Assembly (NCBI RefSeq): GCF_012927405.1
Contig: NZ_JABBGM010000005.1
Coordinates: forward strand, 1 to 64,000
Origin: Novosphingobium olei
GTDB taxonomy: Bacteria > Pseudomonadota > Alphaproteobacteria > Sphingomonadales > Sphingomonadaceae
Length of the DNA: 64,000 nt
Direction: 5' to 3'
Of the stretch, positions 16,926 through 25,999 are shown piece by piece. Made by a program: the position numbers and the translations under genes. How positions within the stretch are numbered: the stretch's first letter is position 1; the number at the start of each line of letters is the position of its first letter. The notes below the pieces were generated by a model that made no database searches, was not told the DNA's origin, and worked only from the letters and a program-made list of their open reading frames with translations.

Positions 16926-17924
16926 ATGCTTCAGGATCTTCAGGACTGGCGGGTCGAGGGGGCCCTCAATCCGTGGCGCAAGCCCGGGCGGGTCGGCCTT
17001 TCGGTAGTGATACCGTGCTATAACGAAGCGCCGGTAATCGATGCGCTGATGGCGCGCCTGATGCCGGTGTGCGAGGCGGCGAGCCCCGGCGACTACGAGA
17101 TCGTGCTGGTCAACGACGGGTCCAGCGATGCGACCTGGGCGCTGATCACGGCCCATGCGGCGCGTTCGGCGCACGTGGTGGGCGTGGACCTTGCGCGCAA
17201 CCACGGCCACCAGCTGGCGCTCACCTGCGGGCTTCAGGTCTGCCGCGGCGAGCGGGTGCTGGTGATCGACGCCGACCTGCAGGATCCGCCCGAACTGCTG
17301 CCCGAAATGATGCGGCTGGCCGATGAAGGCGCCGACGTGGTCTATGGCCAGCGCGTGGTGCGCGAAGGCGAAACCATGTTCAAGAAGGCGACGGCGGCGG
17401 CGTTCTACCGCGTGCTCGAAAGACTGATCGACATCGACATCCCGCGCGATGCCGGCGATTTCCGGCTGATGACGCGGCCGGTGGTCGATACGCTGAACGC
17501 CATGCCCGAACGCTTCCGCTTCGTGCGCGGCATGGTCGGCTGGGTCGGCTTCCGCCAGGTAGCCCTGCCCTACAAGCGCGATGCGCGCTTTGCCGGCGAG
17601 ACGCATTATCCCTTGCGCAAGATGCTGGCGCTGGCCTTCGATGCGGTGACCAGCTTTTCGGTCAAGCCGCTGCGCATTGCGTCGCTGTTCGGCGCGCTGG
17701 CAGGCCTTGCCGGCTTCGTCATGCTCGGTTGGGTGCTGAGCGTGTGGCTGACGAGCGGGACCGTTCATGGCTGGACCAGCATGATCGCGGTCGTGCTGAT
17801 CCTGGGCAGCGTGCAATTGCTCGTGCTCGGGGTGTTCGGCGAATACATCGGCCGCATGTACATCGAGACCAAGGGCCGCCCGATGTTCGTGGTGCGGCAG
17901 GTGTTCCGGGGCGATCAGGCATGA
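16926..17924 (+). CDS. family 2 glycosyltransferase, bactoprenol-glycosyl (GtrB/DPM) type
   Basis: Membrane-bound GT2 enzyme of 332 residues that loads a sugar from a nucleotide donor onto a polyprenyl phosphate carrier. The N-terminal GT-A domain has SVVIPCYNEAPVID, LVNDGSSDATW, the metal-site DADLQDPPELLPEM and a GDFRLM segment. Two C-terminal membrane helices (SLFGALAGLAGFVMLGWVLS and MIAVVLILGSVQLLVLGVF) end in GEYIGRMYIETKGRP, the GtrB-like signature. Its stop overlaps the next start (ATGA). With the GtrA-type fusion two genes on, it forms a plausible glycan-modification cassette. Confidence 0.92.
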   Translation: MLQDLQDWRVEGALNPWRKPGRVGLSVVIPCYNEAPVIDALMARLMPVCEAASPGDYEIVLVNDGSSDATWALITAHAARSAHVVGVDLARNHGHQLALTCGLQVCRGERVLVIDADLQDPPELLPEMMRLADEGADVVYGQRVVREGETMFKKATAAAFYRVLERLIDIDIPRDAGDFRLMTRPVVDTLNAMPERFRFVRGMVGWVGFRQVALPYKRDARFAGETHYPLRKMLALAFDAVTSFSVKPLRIASLFGALAGLAGFVMLGWVLSVWLTSGTVHGWTSMIAVVLILGSVQLLVLGVFGEYIGRMYIETKGRPMFVVRQVFRGDQA

Positions 17925-18625
17925 GCGCCTTGCCACCGCAGGCCGAATTCGACCTGCATTGCGACCGCTACCGCGCCGAGCACGCCGCATCGATCCGCGC
18001 GAGCGGCGAGGATGTGGACTTCTTCGCCGGCTACAAGGCGGCAGATGCCCTGCGGCTGGCCGAAACGGCGGGGCTTGCCGTGCGCGACATCCTCGATTTC
18101 GGATCGGGCGTGGGCAACGCGGTGGCACCGCTGCGCGAAGCTTTCCCGCACGCGAGGCTGACCTGCCTCGACGTTTCGGCGCGGTCGCTCGAGGCATCGC
18201 GCCGCAAGCATGGCGACGACAACGCCTATGTTCCCTACGACGGGCAGACGCTGCCGTTTGCGCCCGCTTCGTTCGACCTCGCGTTTGCGGCCTGCGTGTT
18301 CCATCACATTCCCCACGAGGACCATGTCGCGCTGCTGGCGCAGATCCGCGCGAGCCTGCGGCCCGGCGGTCTGTTCGTGCTGTATGAACACAATCCGTGG
18401 AACCCGCTGACCCGGCAGGCGGTGGCCAACTGTCCGTTCGACGAGAACGCGGTGCTGATTTCCGCGCCGGTGATGGCCGCACGGCTGCGCGCGGCGGGCT
18501 TTGCGCCCGTGACGCGCGAATACCGGATGTTCTTCCCCCGGGCGCTGGCCGCGCTGCGTCCGCTGGAGCGCTTCCTGAAGGCGCTTCCGCTGGGCGCGCA
18601 ATACGTGCTGGGCGGGTGCGCTTGA
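17921..18625 (+). CDS. class I SAM-dependent methyltransferase
   Basis: A 234-residue Rossmann-fold methyltransferase. Motif I is ILDFGSGVGNAVAPLRE, the acidic residue of motif II is in LTCLDVSARSLE, and FAACVFHHIPHEDHVALL with RPGGLFVLYEHNPWNP are typical post-I motifs. It starts inside the glycosyltransferase stop (ATGA) and its end overlaps the start of the GtrA fusion, so the three are translated as a unit. A role in methylating the sugar or lipid intermediate handled by its neighbours is an inference from context only. Confidence 0.85.
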   Translation: MSALPPQAEFDLHCDRYRAEHAASIRASGEDVDFFAGYKAADALRLAETAGLAVRDILDFGSGVGNAVAPLREAFPHARLTCLDVSARSLEASRRKHGDDNAYVPYDGQTLPFAPASFDLAFAACVFHHIPHEDHVALLAQIRASLRPGGLFVLYEHNPWNPLTRQAVANCPFDENAVLISAPVMAARLRAAGFAPVTREYRMFFPRALAALRPLERFLKALPLGAQYVLGGCA

Positions 18626-20550
18626 AGATCGTCGAGGCGATCCCCGCGCCCGCGCGTTTCGCCGGCGTGGGGCTGATCAACACCGCGCTGGGGCTTGCGC
18701 TGATCCAGATGGGCCTGCTGCTCGGCTGGAACGATTATGCCGCCAATGCCGCCGGCTATGCGGGCGGGTTCGTCTGTTCCTACCTGCTCAACCGCAGCTT
18801 CACCTTCGCCGCGAGCGAAGGACGACACGCGCGCCAGTTGCCGCGCTTCGCGCTTGCCGCCGGGGTTGCCTATGCGCTGAACATCGGCGTGCTGGCGATC
18901 GGGCGCAGCATCGGGATCGGCGGGACGCTGGCACTGCAGGCGGCGGCCGTGGCGATCTATACGGTGGCCTTCTACCTGCTTTCGCGGCGGTTTGTCTTCG
19001 CGGGCGGACCTTCCGCGACCGCCGACGCCTCCCGCTGGCATGCCCTGGTTGCGCGGACCACGCAAAGCCCTGCGCTGATCGCCCTGCTCGTCGCCGCCGC
19101 GATGGCGCCGCTCATGTTGGTGACGACGCCGCCGCTGGTCGATGCAGGCGGGCACATGGCGCGCTGGATCGTGCAGGTCGATGCGGGCGCATCGCCGGTG
19201 CTGCGCCAGTGGTACGACTTCAAGTGGGGGCTGCTCGGCAACCTTGGCTGCGACCTGCTGGCGCAAGGGCTGGTGCCGCTGCTGGGGCCGGAGGCGGCGC
19301 TGCGTGCGATCGTGGCGATCATCCTGGGTGTCCAGGCGCTCGGCATCCTGACCCTTTCGCGCACCGTGCATGGAAAAGTCGCGCCGACCGCATTCTTCGC
19401 GCTGCCCTTCATCTTCGGCTTTCCGCTGCAGTTCGGCTTTCTCAACTCGCTGCTGGGGATTGGCCTTGCGCTGAACGCCGTGGCGCTGTGGACCGCGCTC
19501 GAGATCAGGGGGCGCCATCGCCTGCAGGCGGCGCTGTTCGTGCCGATGGGCTTTGGGCTGTGGCTGGCCCACACGATGGGGCTGGCGGTGTTCCTGGTCG
19601 GTGCCTTCGCGGCGAACGCGGCGCGCGCCGATGCACGGGGCGAACCCGCCTGGCGCGTGGTGTTCGTATCGGGGCTGCGCCTGCTGCCCGCCGTGATCGG
19701 CCCGCTGATCGCCATGGGCATGGCCCGCCACGGACCGGTCGAGCCGTTCGCCTATCACCAGGGTGGCGGCAAGTGGCTCTGGCCCTTCGATGCGCTGCGC
19801 GACACGTGGCAGGCCTGGGACTTGGCCGCGCTGCTGATCGCCACCGTTGCCATCTACCTGTTCTGGCGCACGCCGTTTTTCGTGCGCGACCGCGGTATCG
19901 CGGTGTTCGCGGTGCTGATGGCGGTGATCTACGTGATCATGCCCGACACTATCCTCGAATCGCAGTATGCCGACATGCGGCTCGTGCCGGTGACCTTCGC
20001 GCTGTTCCTGATCGCGGCCGCGCCACGCGCCGACAGCCCGCCGGCGCTGCGCACCGTGCTGGCGATCGCAGGCCTGCTGTTCGTGGGGGCGCGCTGGACC
20101 GGCAATGCCGTGGCGATGGTCCACAACGACAGGATCGCCGGCCGCGCGCTTTCGGTGCTTTCGGCCGTGCCGCGCGGGACCAACCTGGTGACGATCGTGC
20201 CGCGCACCTGCGAGTCAGCGCAGACGCCGTGGAACATCGACCGGCGCGACCATATTTCCGGCTATGCGCTGGCACGCTGGCAGATCTTCGACAGCGCACA
20301 GTGGCAGATGAACGCGGGCCAGCTGTTGAAGGTGCACAATGCCGATGCGGAACCTTACGATCACGATCGCCAGACGATGATCTACGATCGCAGCTGCAAT
20401 GGCTGGCCGGGCGTGCACGACGTGCTGACCGAACTGAAGCCCGCCATCCGCTATGTCTGGGTGATCGGTATGCCGGCCGGACTGCAGCACGATGGCTGGA
20501 GCATCGCTGCCCGAGCGGGCGATTCGGTGGTACTGCACCGCATCCGCTGA
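18616..20550 (+). CDS. GtrA-like flippase domain fused to a polytopic GT-C-like membrane protein
   Basis: A 644-residue integral membrane protein. Residues 1-130 match the four-helix GtrA family (ARFAGVGLINTALGLALIQM, GGFVCSYLLNRSFTF, YLLSRRFVFAGG), which is proposed to flip polyprenyl-linked sugars. The remaining 500 residues form about ten more membrane segments and a C-terminal soluble part. An acidic site just after the first helix of this part (TTPPLVDAGGHMARW) resembles the loop where GT-C glycosyltransferases carry their catalytic Asp. I recognise no named family for it. The GTG at 18616 overlaps the methyltransferase end. GtrA and the final transferase are normally separate proteins, so the fusion is notable. 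Confidence 0.75.
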   Translation: MRLKIVEAIPAPARFAGVGLINTALGLALIQMGLLLGWNDYAANAAGYAGGFVCSYLLNRSFTFAASEGRHARQLPRFALAAGVAYALNIGVLAIGRSIGIGGTLALQAAAVAIYTVAFYLLSRRFVFAGGPSATADASRWHALVARTTQSPALIALLVAAAMAPLMLVTTPPLVDAGGHMARWIVQVDAGASPVLRQWYDFKWGLLGNLGCDLLAQGLVPLLGPEAALRAIVAIILGVQALGILTLSRTVHGKVAPTAFFALPFIFGFPLQFGFLNSLLGIGLALNAVALWTALEIRGRHRLQAALFVPMGFGLWLAHTMGLAVFLVGAFAANAARADARGEPAWRVVFVSGLRLLPAVIGPLIAMGMARHGPVEPFAYHQGGGKWLWPFDALRDTWQAWDLAALLIATVAIYLFWRTPFFVRDRGIAVFAVLMAVIYVIMPDTILESQYADMRLVPVTFALFLIAAAPRADSPPALRTVLAIAGLLFVGARWTGNAVAMVHNDRIAGRALSVLSAVPRGTNLVTIVPRTCESAQTPWNIDRRDHISGYALARWQIFDSAQWQMNAGQLLKVHNADAEPYDHDRQTMIYDRSCNGWPGVHDVLTELKPAIRYVWVIGMPAGLQHDGWSIAARAGDSVVLHRIR

Positions 20551-20606
20551 AAAGGGAGCCACCTGCCCCCTGTCGCACCGGGCCGAGGCATGCTATCTAC
20601 ACCAGT

Positions 20607-21011
20607 GTGAGCAACTCGACCCCCCATACCTTTGCCATTACCGTCGATCCGGCGGACATCGATTTCATGGGGCACGTCAACAACGCCTCATACCTCAAGT
20701 GGGTGCAGGACGCGGTGGTTGACCACTGGCGCGCCTTCGCGCCGGTGGAGGCGGTCAAACAGTACCTGTGGGTGGCGACGACGCATTCGATCACCTACCG
20801 TCGGCCGACATTCCTTGACGACACGGTGATCGCGCATGTGATCCTGGAGAAGGTCCAGGGTGCGCGCGCGTTCTACGAAACGGTGATCAAGCGCGGCGAG
20901 GACGTGCTGGCGGAGGTCAAGTCCAGCTGGTGCTGCCTTGACGCTTCAACCTTGCGCCCGGCGCGGCTGGCGCGCGAACTGGTCGAGAAATTCCTGCCTT
21001 CGCAGGATTGA
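20607..21011 (+). CDS. acyl-CoA thioesterase, 4HBT/YbgC-like hotdog fold
   Basis: Small hotdog-fold thioesterase of 134 residues. The sequence DPADIDFMGHVNNASYLKWVQDAV matches the 4-hydroxybenzoyl-CoA thioesterase group, with the catalytic Asp near residue 18 and the HVNN turn. ITYRRPTFLDDTVIAHV forms the central strands. The start is a GTG at 20607 giving VSNSTPHTFAITVDP; no strong ribosome site is seen, so the exact start is unsure. It may be a separate unit 56 bases after the membrane fusion gene. The acyl substrate is unknown. Confidence 0.85.
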   Translation: MSNSTPHTFAITVDPADIDFMGHVNNASYLKWVQDAVVDHWRAFAPVEAVKQYLWVATTHSITYRRPTFLDDTVIAHVILEKVQGARAFYETVIKRGEDVLAEVKSSWCCLDASTLRPARLARELVEKFLPSQD

Positions 21012-21027
21012 GTCGCCAGACCGGACT

Positions 21028-21207
21028 TTAGCGCAGCTTGGCGATAGAGAGGCCGTCGGCCTTGGCGCGTGTCTTGACCGATTCCTCGCTGCGGGTGAGC
21101 GCCTTGGCGATGGCTTTCAGCGCCATGCCCTTCTTGGCAAGCGTGTGCAGCTTCTGGATTTCATCGGCGGTCCAGGCCTGTTTGTGACGTTCGAAGCGTT
21201 CGGCCAT
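21028..21207 (-). CDS. 59-residue basic helical protein, possible DNA-binding
   Basis: A short open frame reads MAERFERHKQAWTADEIQKL and ends SIAKLR. It is highly charged, with a WTADEIQKL start and a following helix-turn-helix-like stretch (ALKAIAKALTRSEESVKTRA), which resembles SANT/Myb or GcrA-like small regulators. The ATG at 21207 is 4 bases past the ubiG stop, so it is the second gene of a ubiG operon. I would call it a conserved-looking hypothetical protein; the DNA-binding role is an inference from shape. Confidence 0.7.
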   Translation of the reverse strand: MAERFERHKQAWTADEIQKLHTLAKKGMALKAIAKALTRSEESVKTRAKADGLSIAKLR

Positions 21208-21211
21208 CGGT

Positions 21212-21937
21212 TCAGCCCTTCGTCGCGGTGACGATGAAGTTGAGCGACAGGTCGTCGGACAAGTGCAGGCCGCGCGCCGGGCCCCAGGCGATGCCCATCG
21301 GGTTGCCCATCCTGAGCCCCGCCTGTTCGAGCAGGGCGTGCAGTTCGACCGGGGTGACGAAATCGTCCCAGTGATGCGTGCCGCGCGGCACCATGCCCAT
21401 GCGCTCCGCCCCTTCGACCAGCAGCAGGCGCGAGGCCGTGGTGCGGTTGGGGGTGGACAGCACCATCAGGCCATCATCGGCCAGCGTTGCGGCAAGCGCG
21501 GCAAGGAAGGCCGCCTTGTCCGCCACGTGCTCGATCACTTCCATCGAAGTGACGAGGTCGAATCCCGAAAGACCCAAGCCGCCGATTTCACCGTGGCGGT
21601 AGTCGATGGCGAGGCCCGTGGCGGCGGCGTGTTCGCGCGCGACCGTGATGTTCTCCTCGGCCGCATCGACGCCGGTCACGGCACCGCCCAGCCGGGCCAG
21701 CGGTTCGGCCAGCAGCCCCGCCCCGCAGCCGACATCGAGCGCGCGCTTGCCGGCCAGCGGCTTCAGCGTGCGCGAATCGATGCCAAAGTGCGAATCGATC
21801 GCTTCACGCACGAAGCCGAGCCGAACCGGGTTAAGCCGATGAAGCATCGCCGAGGAGCCCTTCGGGTCCCACCAGTCGGCGGCGAGCTTGCCAAAGTGCG
21901 AGGCTTCGGCGGGGCGGATCGTGGTTGCATTGCGCAT
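21212..21937 (-). CDS. ubiG: bifunctional ubiquinone O-methyltransferase UbiG
   Basis: SAM-dependent enzyme making both O-methylations of ubiquinone. The 241-residue protein has the family start [20 protein letters not shown] (phosphate- and membrane-contact region), motif [20 protein letters not shown], the acidic [11 protein letters not shown], and [13 protein letters not shown] plus LSTPNRT. Length and order fit UbiG well. It is divergent from lysC across 81 bases and followed by a small basic protein. Confidence 0.95.
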   Translation of the reverse strand: MRNATTIRPAEASHFGKLAADWWDPKGSSAMLHRLNPVRLGFVREAIDSHFGIDSRTLKPLAGKRALDVGCGAGLLAEPLARLGGAVTGVDAAEENITVAREHAAATGLAIDYRHGEIGGLGLSGFDLVTSMEVIEHVADKAAFLAALAATLADDGLMVLSTPNRTTASRLLLVEGAERMGMVPRGTHHWDDFVTPVELHALLEQAGLRMGNPMGIAWGPARGLHLSDDLSLNFIVTATKG

Positions 21938-22018
21938 GACCCATCCCTAAAGCGCCGCTCTCGCATGGTCCACCGGCCATGCACGAAAGATTGTTGCAGT
22001 AACCCTTGGGAGCGTGAC

Positions 22019-23275
22019 GTGGCCCGGATCGTGATGAAATTCGGCGGCACCTCGATGGCCGGAACCGAGCGCATCCGCCGTGTGGCCCGTATCGTCCAGC
22101 GCCAGCAGGCGGCCGGGCACGAGGTCGCGGTGGTCGTTTCGGCGATGGCTGGCGAGACCGACCGGCTGGTGAATTTCTGCCGCGAGGCGAGCGCGCTGTA
22201 CGATCCGGCCGAGTACGACGTGGTCGTCGCCGCCGGGGAGCAGGTAACCTCGGGCCTTCTTGCGATGCATCTGCAGGCGCTGGGGAGCAAGGCGCGTTCG
22301 TGGCTGGGCTGGCAACTGCCGGTGCGCACCGACGATGCCCATTCCAAGGCGCGCATCGAGGGCATCGATTCGGACGAACTGCTGGCCAGCATGGCGGCGG
22401 GCGAGATCGCGGTGATCCCGGGCTTCCAGGGCCTGACCGCAGACATTCGCGTCACCACGCTGGGCCGTGGCGGTTCGGACACTTCGGCGGTGGCGGTGGC
22501 GGCGGCGATCAAGGCCGATCGCTGCGATATCTATACCGACGTCGACGGGGTCTACACCACCGACCCGCGCATCGTGGCCAAGGCGCGCAAGCTCAAGAAC
22601 GTCACCTACGAGGAAATGCTCGAGCTTGCCTCGGTCGGCTCGAAGGTGCTGCAGACCCGCTCGGTCAGCCTCGCCATGAAGGAAAAGGTGCGCGTGCAGG
22701 TGCTGTCCTCGTTCATCGACGACGATGCCCCTGCTGCCGACACCATCCCCGGCACGATGATTGTTTCCGACGAGGAACTCGAAGGACTTGATATGGAACG
22801 CCAGCTGATCACCGGCATCGCAGCCGACAAGAACGAAGCCAAGGTCACCCTGACCCGCATCGCCGACCGTCCGGGCGCGGTTGCGTCGATCTTCGAGCCG
22901 CTGGCCGAAGCGAACATCAACGTCGACATGATCATCCAGAATATCGCCAAGGACAAGGGCGAGACTGACGTCACCTTCACCTGCCCGCAGTCGGACCTGG
23001 CGCGCACGCAGGCGCTGCTCGAGGAGCGCAAGGAGCAGATCGGCTTCTACCGGATGATCGCCGACAGCAAGGTGGCGAAGGTTTCGGTCGTCGGCGTGGG
23101 CATGCGCAGCCACGCGGGCGTTGCCAGCACGATGTTCAAGAGCCTGGCCGACCGGGGCATCAACATCCAGGCGATCAGCACCAGCGAGATCAAGGTTTCC
23201 GTCCTGATCGACGCCGACGAGGTCGAACTGGCGGTGCGCGTGCTGCACACCGCCTATGGGCTCGACGCCGCCTGA
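22019..23275 (+). CDS. lysC: aspartate kinase
   Basis: Phosphorylates aspartate, the first step to lysine, threonine and methionine. The 418-residue monofunctional enzyme begins [15 protein letters not shown], the ATP-binding signature. It has [16 protein letters not shown] and the Asp-rich [13 protein letters not shown] in the kinase domain. Two ACT domains after about residue 265 ([18 protein letters not shown] and [17 protein letters not shown]) mediate feedback control. The GTG at 22019 follows TTGGGAGCGTGAC; the frame upstream overlaps ubiG and is spurious. Confidence 0.96.
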   Translation: MARIVMKFGGTSMAGTERIRRVARIVQRQQAAGHEVAVVVSAMAGETDRLVNFCREASALYDPAEYDVVVAAGEQVTSGLLAMHLQALGSKARSWLGWQLPVRTDDAHSKARIEGIDSDELLASMAAGEIAVIPGFQGLTADIRVTTLGRGGSDTSAVAVAAAIKADRCDIYTDVDGVYTTDPRIVAKARKLKNVTYEEMLELASVGSKVLQTRSVSLAMKEKVRVQVLSSFIDDDAPAADTIPGTMIVSDEELEGLDMERQLITGIAADKNEAKVTLTRIADRPGAVASIFEPLAEANINVDMIIQNIAKDKGETDVTFTCPQSDLARTQALLEERKEQIGFYRMIADSKVAKVSVVGVGMRSHAGVASTMFKSLADRGINIQAISTSEIKVSVLIDADEVELAVRVLHTAYGLDAA

Positions 23276-23354
23276 CAAGCCCTGCGACTTGCCGGACAGG
23301 CCCGCGACGCCTAAGGGCGCGGGCCAAGTTGCAACGGACGGACGGCAAGACGCG

Positions 23355-24365
23355 ATGACCAGCACCCCCAAGACTTCCGCGCTGATGGCGCGTGGCGCGG
23401 AATTCCTCGGCACCGAATATGCGGTGCTGTGCGGGGCGATGAGCTGGGTGTCCGAGCGCAACCTCGTCGCCGCGATCAGCAATGCGGGCGGTTTCGGCGT
23501 GATCGCTTGCGGGGCGATGACGCCTGAGCTGCTCGACAAGGAGATCGCCGGGACCAAGGCGCTGACGGCCAAGCCGTTCGGCGTCAACCTGATCACCATG
23601 CACCCGGCACTGTTCGACCTGATCGCGGTCTGCGCGCGCCACAAGGTCGGCCACGTGGTCCTTGCCGGCGGTATCCCGCCCAAGGGCAGCGTCGAGGCGA
23701 TCAAGGCGTTCGGCGCCAAGGTCATCGTGTTCGCGCCAACGATCGCGCTCGCCAAGAAGCTGTTCCGTTCGGGCGCCGACGCGCTGGTGATCGAAGGCAG
23801 CGAAGCGGGTGGGCACATCGGCCCGGTCTCGACCTCGGTGCTGGCCCAGGAATTCCTGCCGGCCCTCGCCGCCGACCACCTGGTATTCGTGGCCGGTGGC
23901 ATCGGCCGGGGAGAAGCGATCGCGAGCTATCTGGAAATGGGCGCGGCGGGCGTCCAGCTCGGCACGCGGTTTGCCTGCGCAAGCGAATCCATCGCGCATC
24001 CTGCGTTCAAGCAGGCCTTCTTCCGCGCCAATGCGCGCGACGCGGTGGCCAGCGTGCAGATCGACCCGCGCCTGCCGGTGATCCCGGTGCGCGCGTTGAA
24101 GAACAAGGGCACCGAGGAGTTCACCGCCAAGCAGCGCGAAGTGGCGCAGGCGCTTGACGAAGGGCGCGTCGACATGGCGGCGGCCCAGCTCGAGATCGAG
24201 CACTTCTGGGCGGGCGCGCTGCGCCGCGCGGTGATCGACGGCGATGTCGAGAGCGGATCGGTGATGGCCGGGCAATCGGTGGGCATGGTCACGCAGGAAC
24301 AGCCGGTGGCCGAAATCATGGCACAGTTGCTGGCCGAAAGCGAAGCGGCGCTCACCCGGAGCTGA
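23355..24365 (+). CDS. NAD(P)H-dependent flavin oxidoreductase (nitronate monooxygenase-like)
   Basis: FMN-binding TIM-barrel enzyme of the nitronate monooxygenase / FabK-like group, 336 residues. It shows AAISNAGGFGVIACGAM near the N-terminus, the FMN phosphate loop and catalytic region DALVIEGSEAGGHIGP, and VFVAGGIGRGEAIASYLEMG then GVQLGTRFACASES. ATG 23355 gives MTSTPKTSALMARG. Members act on nitronates or enoyl-thioesters and related substrates; sequence does not tell which. It follows lysC by 79 bases. The second 268-bp element begins 84 bases after its stop. Confidence 0.88.
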   Translation: MTSTPKTSALMARGAEFLGTEYAVLCGAMSWVSERNLVAAISNAGGFGVIACGAMTPELLDKEIAGTKALTAKPFGVNLITMHPALFDLIAVCARHKVGHVVLAGGIPPKGSVEAIKAFGAKVIVFAPTIALAKKLFRSGADALVIEGSEAGGHIGPVSTSVLAQEFLPALAADHLVFVAGGIGRGEAIASYLEMGAAGVQLGTRFACASESIAHPAFKQAFFRANARDAVASVQIDPRLPVIPVRALKNKGTEEFTAKQREVAQALDEGRVDMAAAQLEIEHFWAGALRRAVIDGDVESGSVMAGQSVGMVTQEQPVAEIMAQLLAESEAALTRS

Positions 24366-24449
24366 CGCCGGTGCCGGCTTGACCGGCCCGGGCGGCAGCT
24401 GGCGTAACGCTGCTTGAACGAGGCGCTGGCGGCGCGCGAATTCGTGCTC

Positions 24450-24717
24450 TAGGCGGCGTGGACAAATTCCGCAGCGCCACGGCTGGAGGCAAAAAGCGCC
24501 AGCGCGAGGAGGCGAGGTGGAGCAATATCGGGAATATTGCGAGCCGAGCCGACGCTGCGATGGCGCTTTTTGGTCCAGCCCCAAAGAGGTTGCCCTGTAA
24601 GAGGCCCCTGCGGCCTCGCTCAGCCTTGATGGAGGCCAACTCCACCTGCGGCCTCGCTCCTTGCCGGGGCCTCTTACAGGGTAACCGTGGCGTTGCGGAA
24701 TTTGTCCACGCCGCCTA
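24450..24717 (+). mobile_element. 268-bp MITE-like palindromic element, copy B
   Basis: Same orientation and exact length as copy A, about 94% identical by eye. It is bounded by TA, and the outer sequence GCTC-TA ... TA-GAGC suggests insertion at a palindromic GCTCTAGAGC. The terminal inverted repeats pair over about 31 nt with one G-T pair. The internal arm pairs 24588-24608 with 24666-24686 over 21 positions. Several differences from copy A occur on both sides of this stem so that pairing is preserved. Its right end is 40 bases before the MFS start codon. Confidence 0.8.
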
Positions 24718-24757
24718 GAGCGCGGGGGACAACCCCAGCCCCGGAAAGATCACACCC

Positions 24758-25999
24758 GTGCAGCACCGCGCCTCGATCGGCTTCGTCTTTGCCATCGTGC
24801 TGATCGACATGCTGGGCTTCGGCATCGTGATCCCGGTGCTGCCCGGACTGATCATGCATCTGGCGCACGTGCCGATTGCCACGGCAGCGGAATACGCTGG
24901 CTGGCTTGGCGCTGGCTATGCGGCGATGCAGTTCGTGTTCGCGCCGATCATCGGCAACCTGTCCGACCGGTTCGGGCGGCGCCCGGTGCTGCTCGCCTCG
25001 ATCCTGGCGCTCGGCTGCGACTACCTGATCCAGGCGCTGGCGCCGAGCATGAGCTGGCTGGTGCTGGGCCGGATCATCGCCGGGATTACCGGTGCAAGCT
25101 TTTCGGCCGCCTATGCTTACATTGCCGACGTCACCACGCCCGAAAAGCGCGCGGCAAGCTTTGGCATGATGGGCATGGCGTTTGGCATCGGCTTCGTCGT
25201 CGGGCCCGCCATCGGCGGCATCCTTGGAGCGATGAACCCGCGCTATCCCTTCGCCTTCGCCGGTGCGATGGCGCTGGCCAACTTCGTTTTCGGGCTGGTG
25301 TTCCTGCGGGAATCGCTGCCGGCGGACAAGCGCCGCCCGTTCGACTGGCGCAAGGCGAATGCGCTCGCCTCGCTACAAGCCCTGCGCGCGCAGAGCGGCG
25401 CGGTGCTGTGGTTCGTGGCTGCGCTGGGCGTGTGGCAACTGGCGCACATCGTCTACCCTTCGACCTGGTCGTACATGGCGATTGCGGCCTATGGCTTTTC
25501 GACGAAGCAGGTCGGCTTCGCCCTGGCAGTGGTCGGTTTTTCGAGCGCGCTGGTCCAGGGCTTCGGCCTGCGCCTGCTGCTGCCCCGCCTGGGCGAGCGC
25601 AGGGCGGTGGCACTGGGCATCGCGGGGCTGTGTGTTGCCGCTGTGCTTTACGCCGTTGCGCACCAACCCTGGCAGGTGTGGGTGGCGATCGTTGCGGGCG
25701 CGGCACAAGGCTTCGTCCAGCCGTCGATCTCGGGCCTCAACAGCCGGGCGGTCGACGCGCGCAGCCAGGGCGAATTGCAGGGCGCGGTGCAGTCGATCGG
25801 TTCGATCGCGGCGATCGTGGGGCCGGTGCTCTATACCCAGGCGCTGGCGCGGTTCAGCGGACCGGGCGCGATCGCGCAGATCCCGGCCATGCCGATGCTG
25901 ATATCGGCCGCCATCTCGCTGGTGGCGCTGGGCCTGTTCCTGAAGGGCGCCGGACTGCTGGCGCGCGAGGATCAGCTTTCCAGCTCGACGTCCCAGTAG
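24758..25999 (+). CDS. MFS transporter, TetA-like drug/H+ antiporter type
   Basis: A 413-residue, 12-helix major facilitator. The N-terminus has DMLGFGIVIPVLPGL and the loop 2-3 signature GNLSDRFGRRPVLLAS. Helix 5 holds the antiporter motif GFVVGPAIGGILG. These are typical of the TetA/DHA1 subgroup, so it probably exports drugs or metabolites. The GTG at 24758 has GGAAAG about 10 bases upstream. Its last 28 bases overlap the end of the convergent HNH gene. No TetR regulator is adjacent, and the substrate is unknown. Confidence 0.9.
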   Translation: MQHRASIGFVFAIVLIDMLGFGIVIPVLPGLIMHLAHVPIATAAEYAGWLGAGYAAMQFVFAPIIGNLSDRFGRRPVLLASILALGCDYLIQALAPSMSWLVLGRIIAGITGASFSAAYAYIADVTTPEKRAASFGMMGMAFGIGFVVGPAIGGILGAMNPRYPFAFAGAMALANFVFGLVFLRESLPADKRRPFDWRKANALASLQALRAQSGAVLWFVAALGVWQLAHIVYPSTWSYMAIAAYGFSTKQVGFALAVVGFSSALVQGFGLRLLLPRLGERRAVALGIAGLCVAAVLYAVAHQPWQVWVAIVAGAAQGFVQPSISGLNSRAVDARSQGELQGAVQSIGSIAAIVGPVLYTQALARFSGPGAIAQIPAMPMLISAAISLVALGLFLKGAGLLAREDQLSSSTSQ

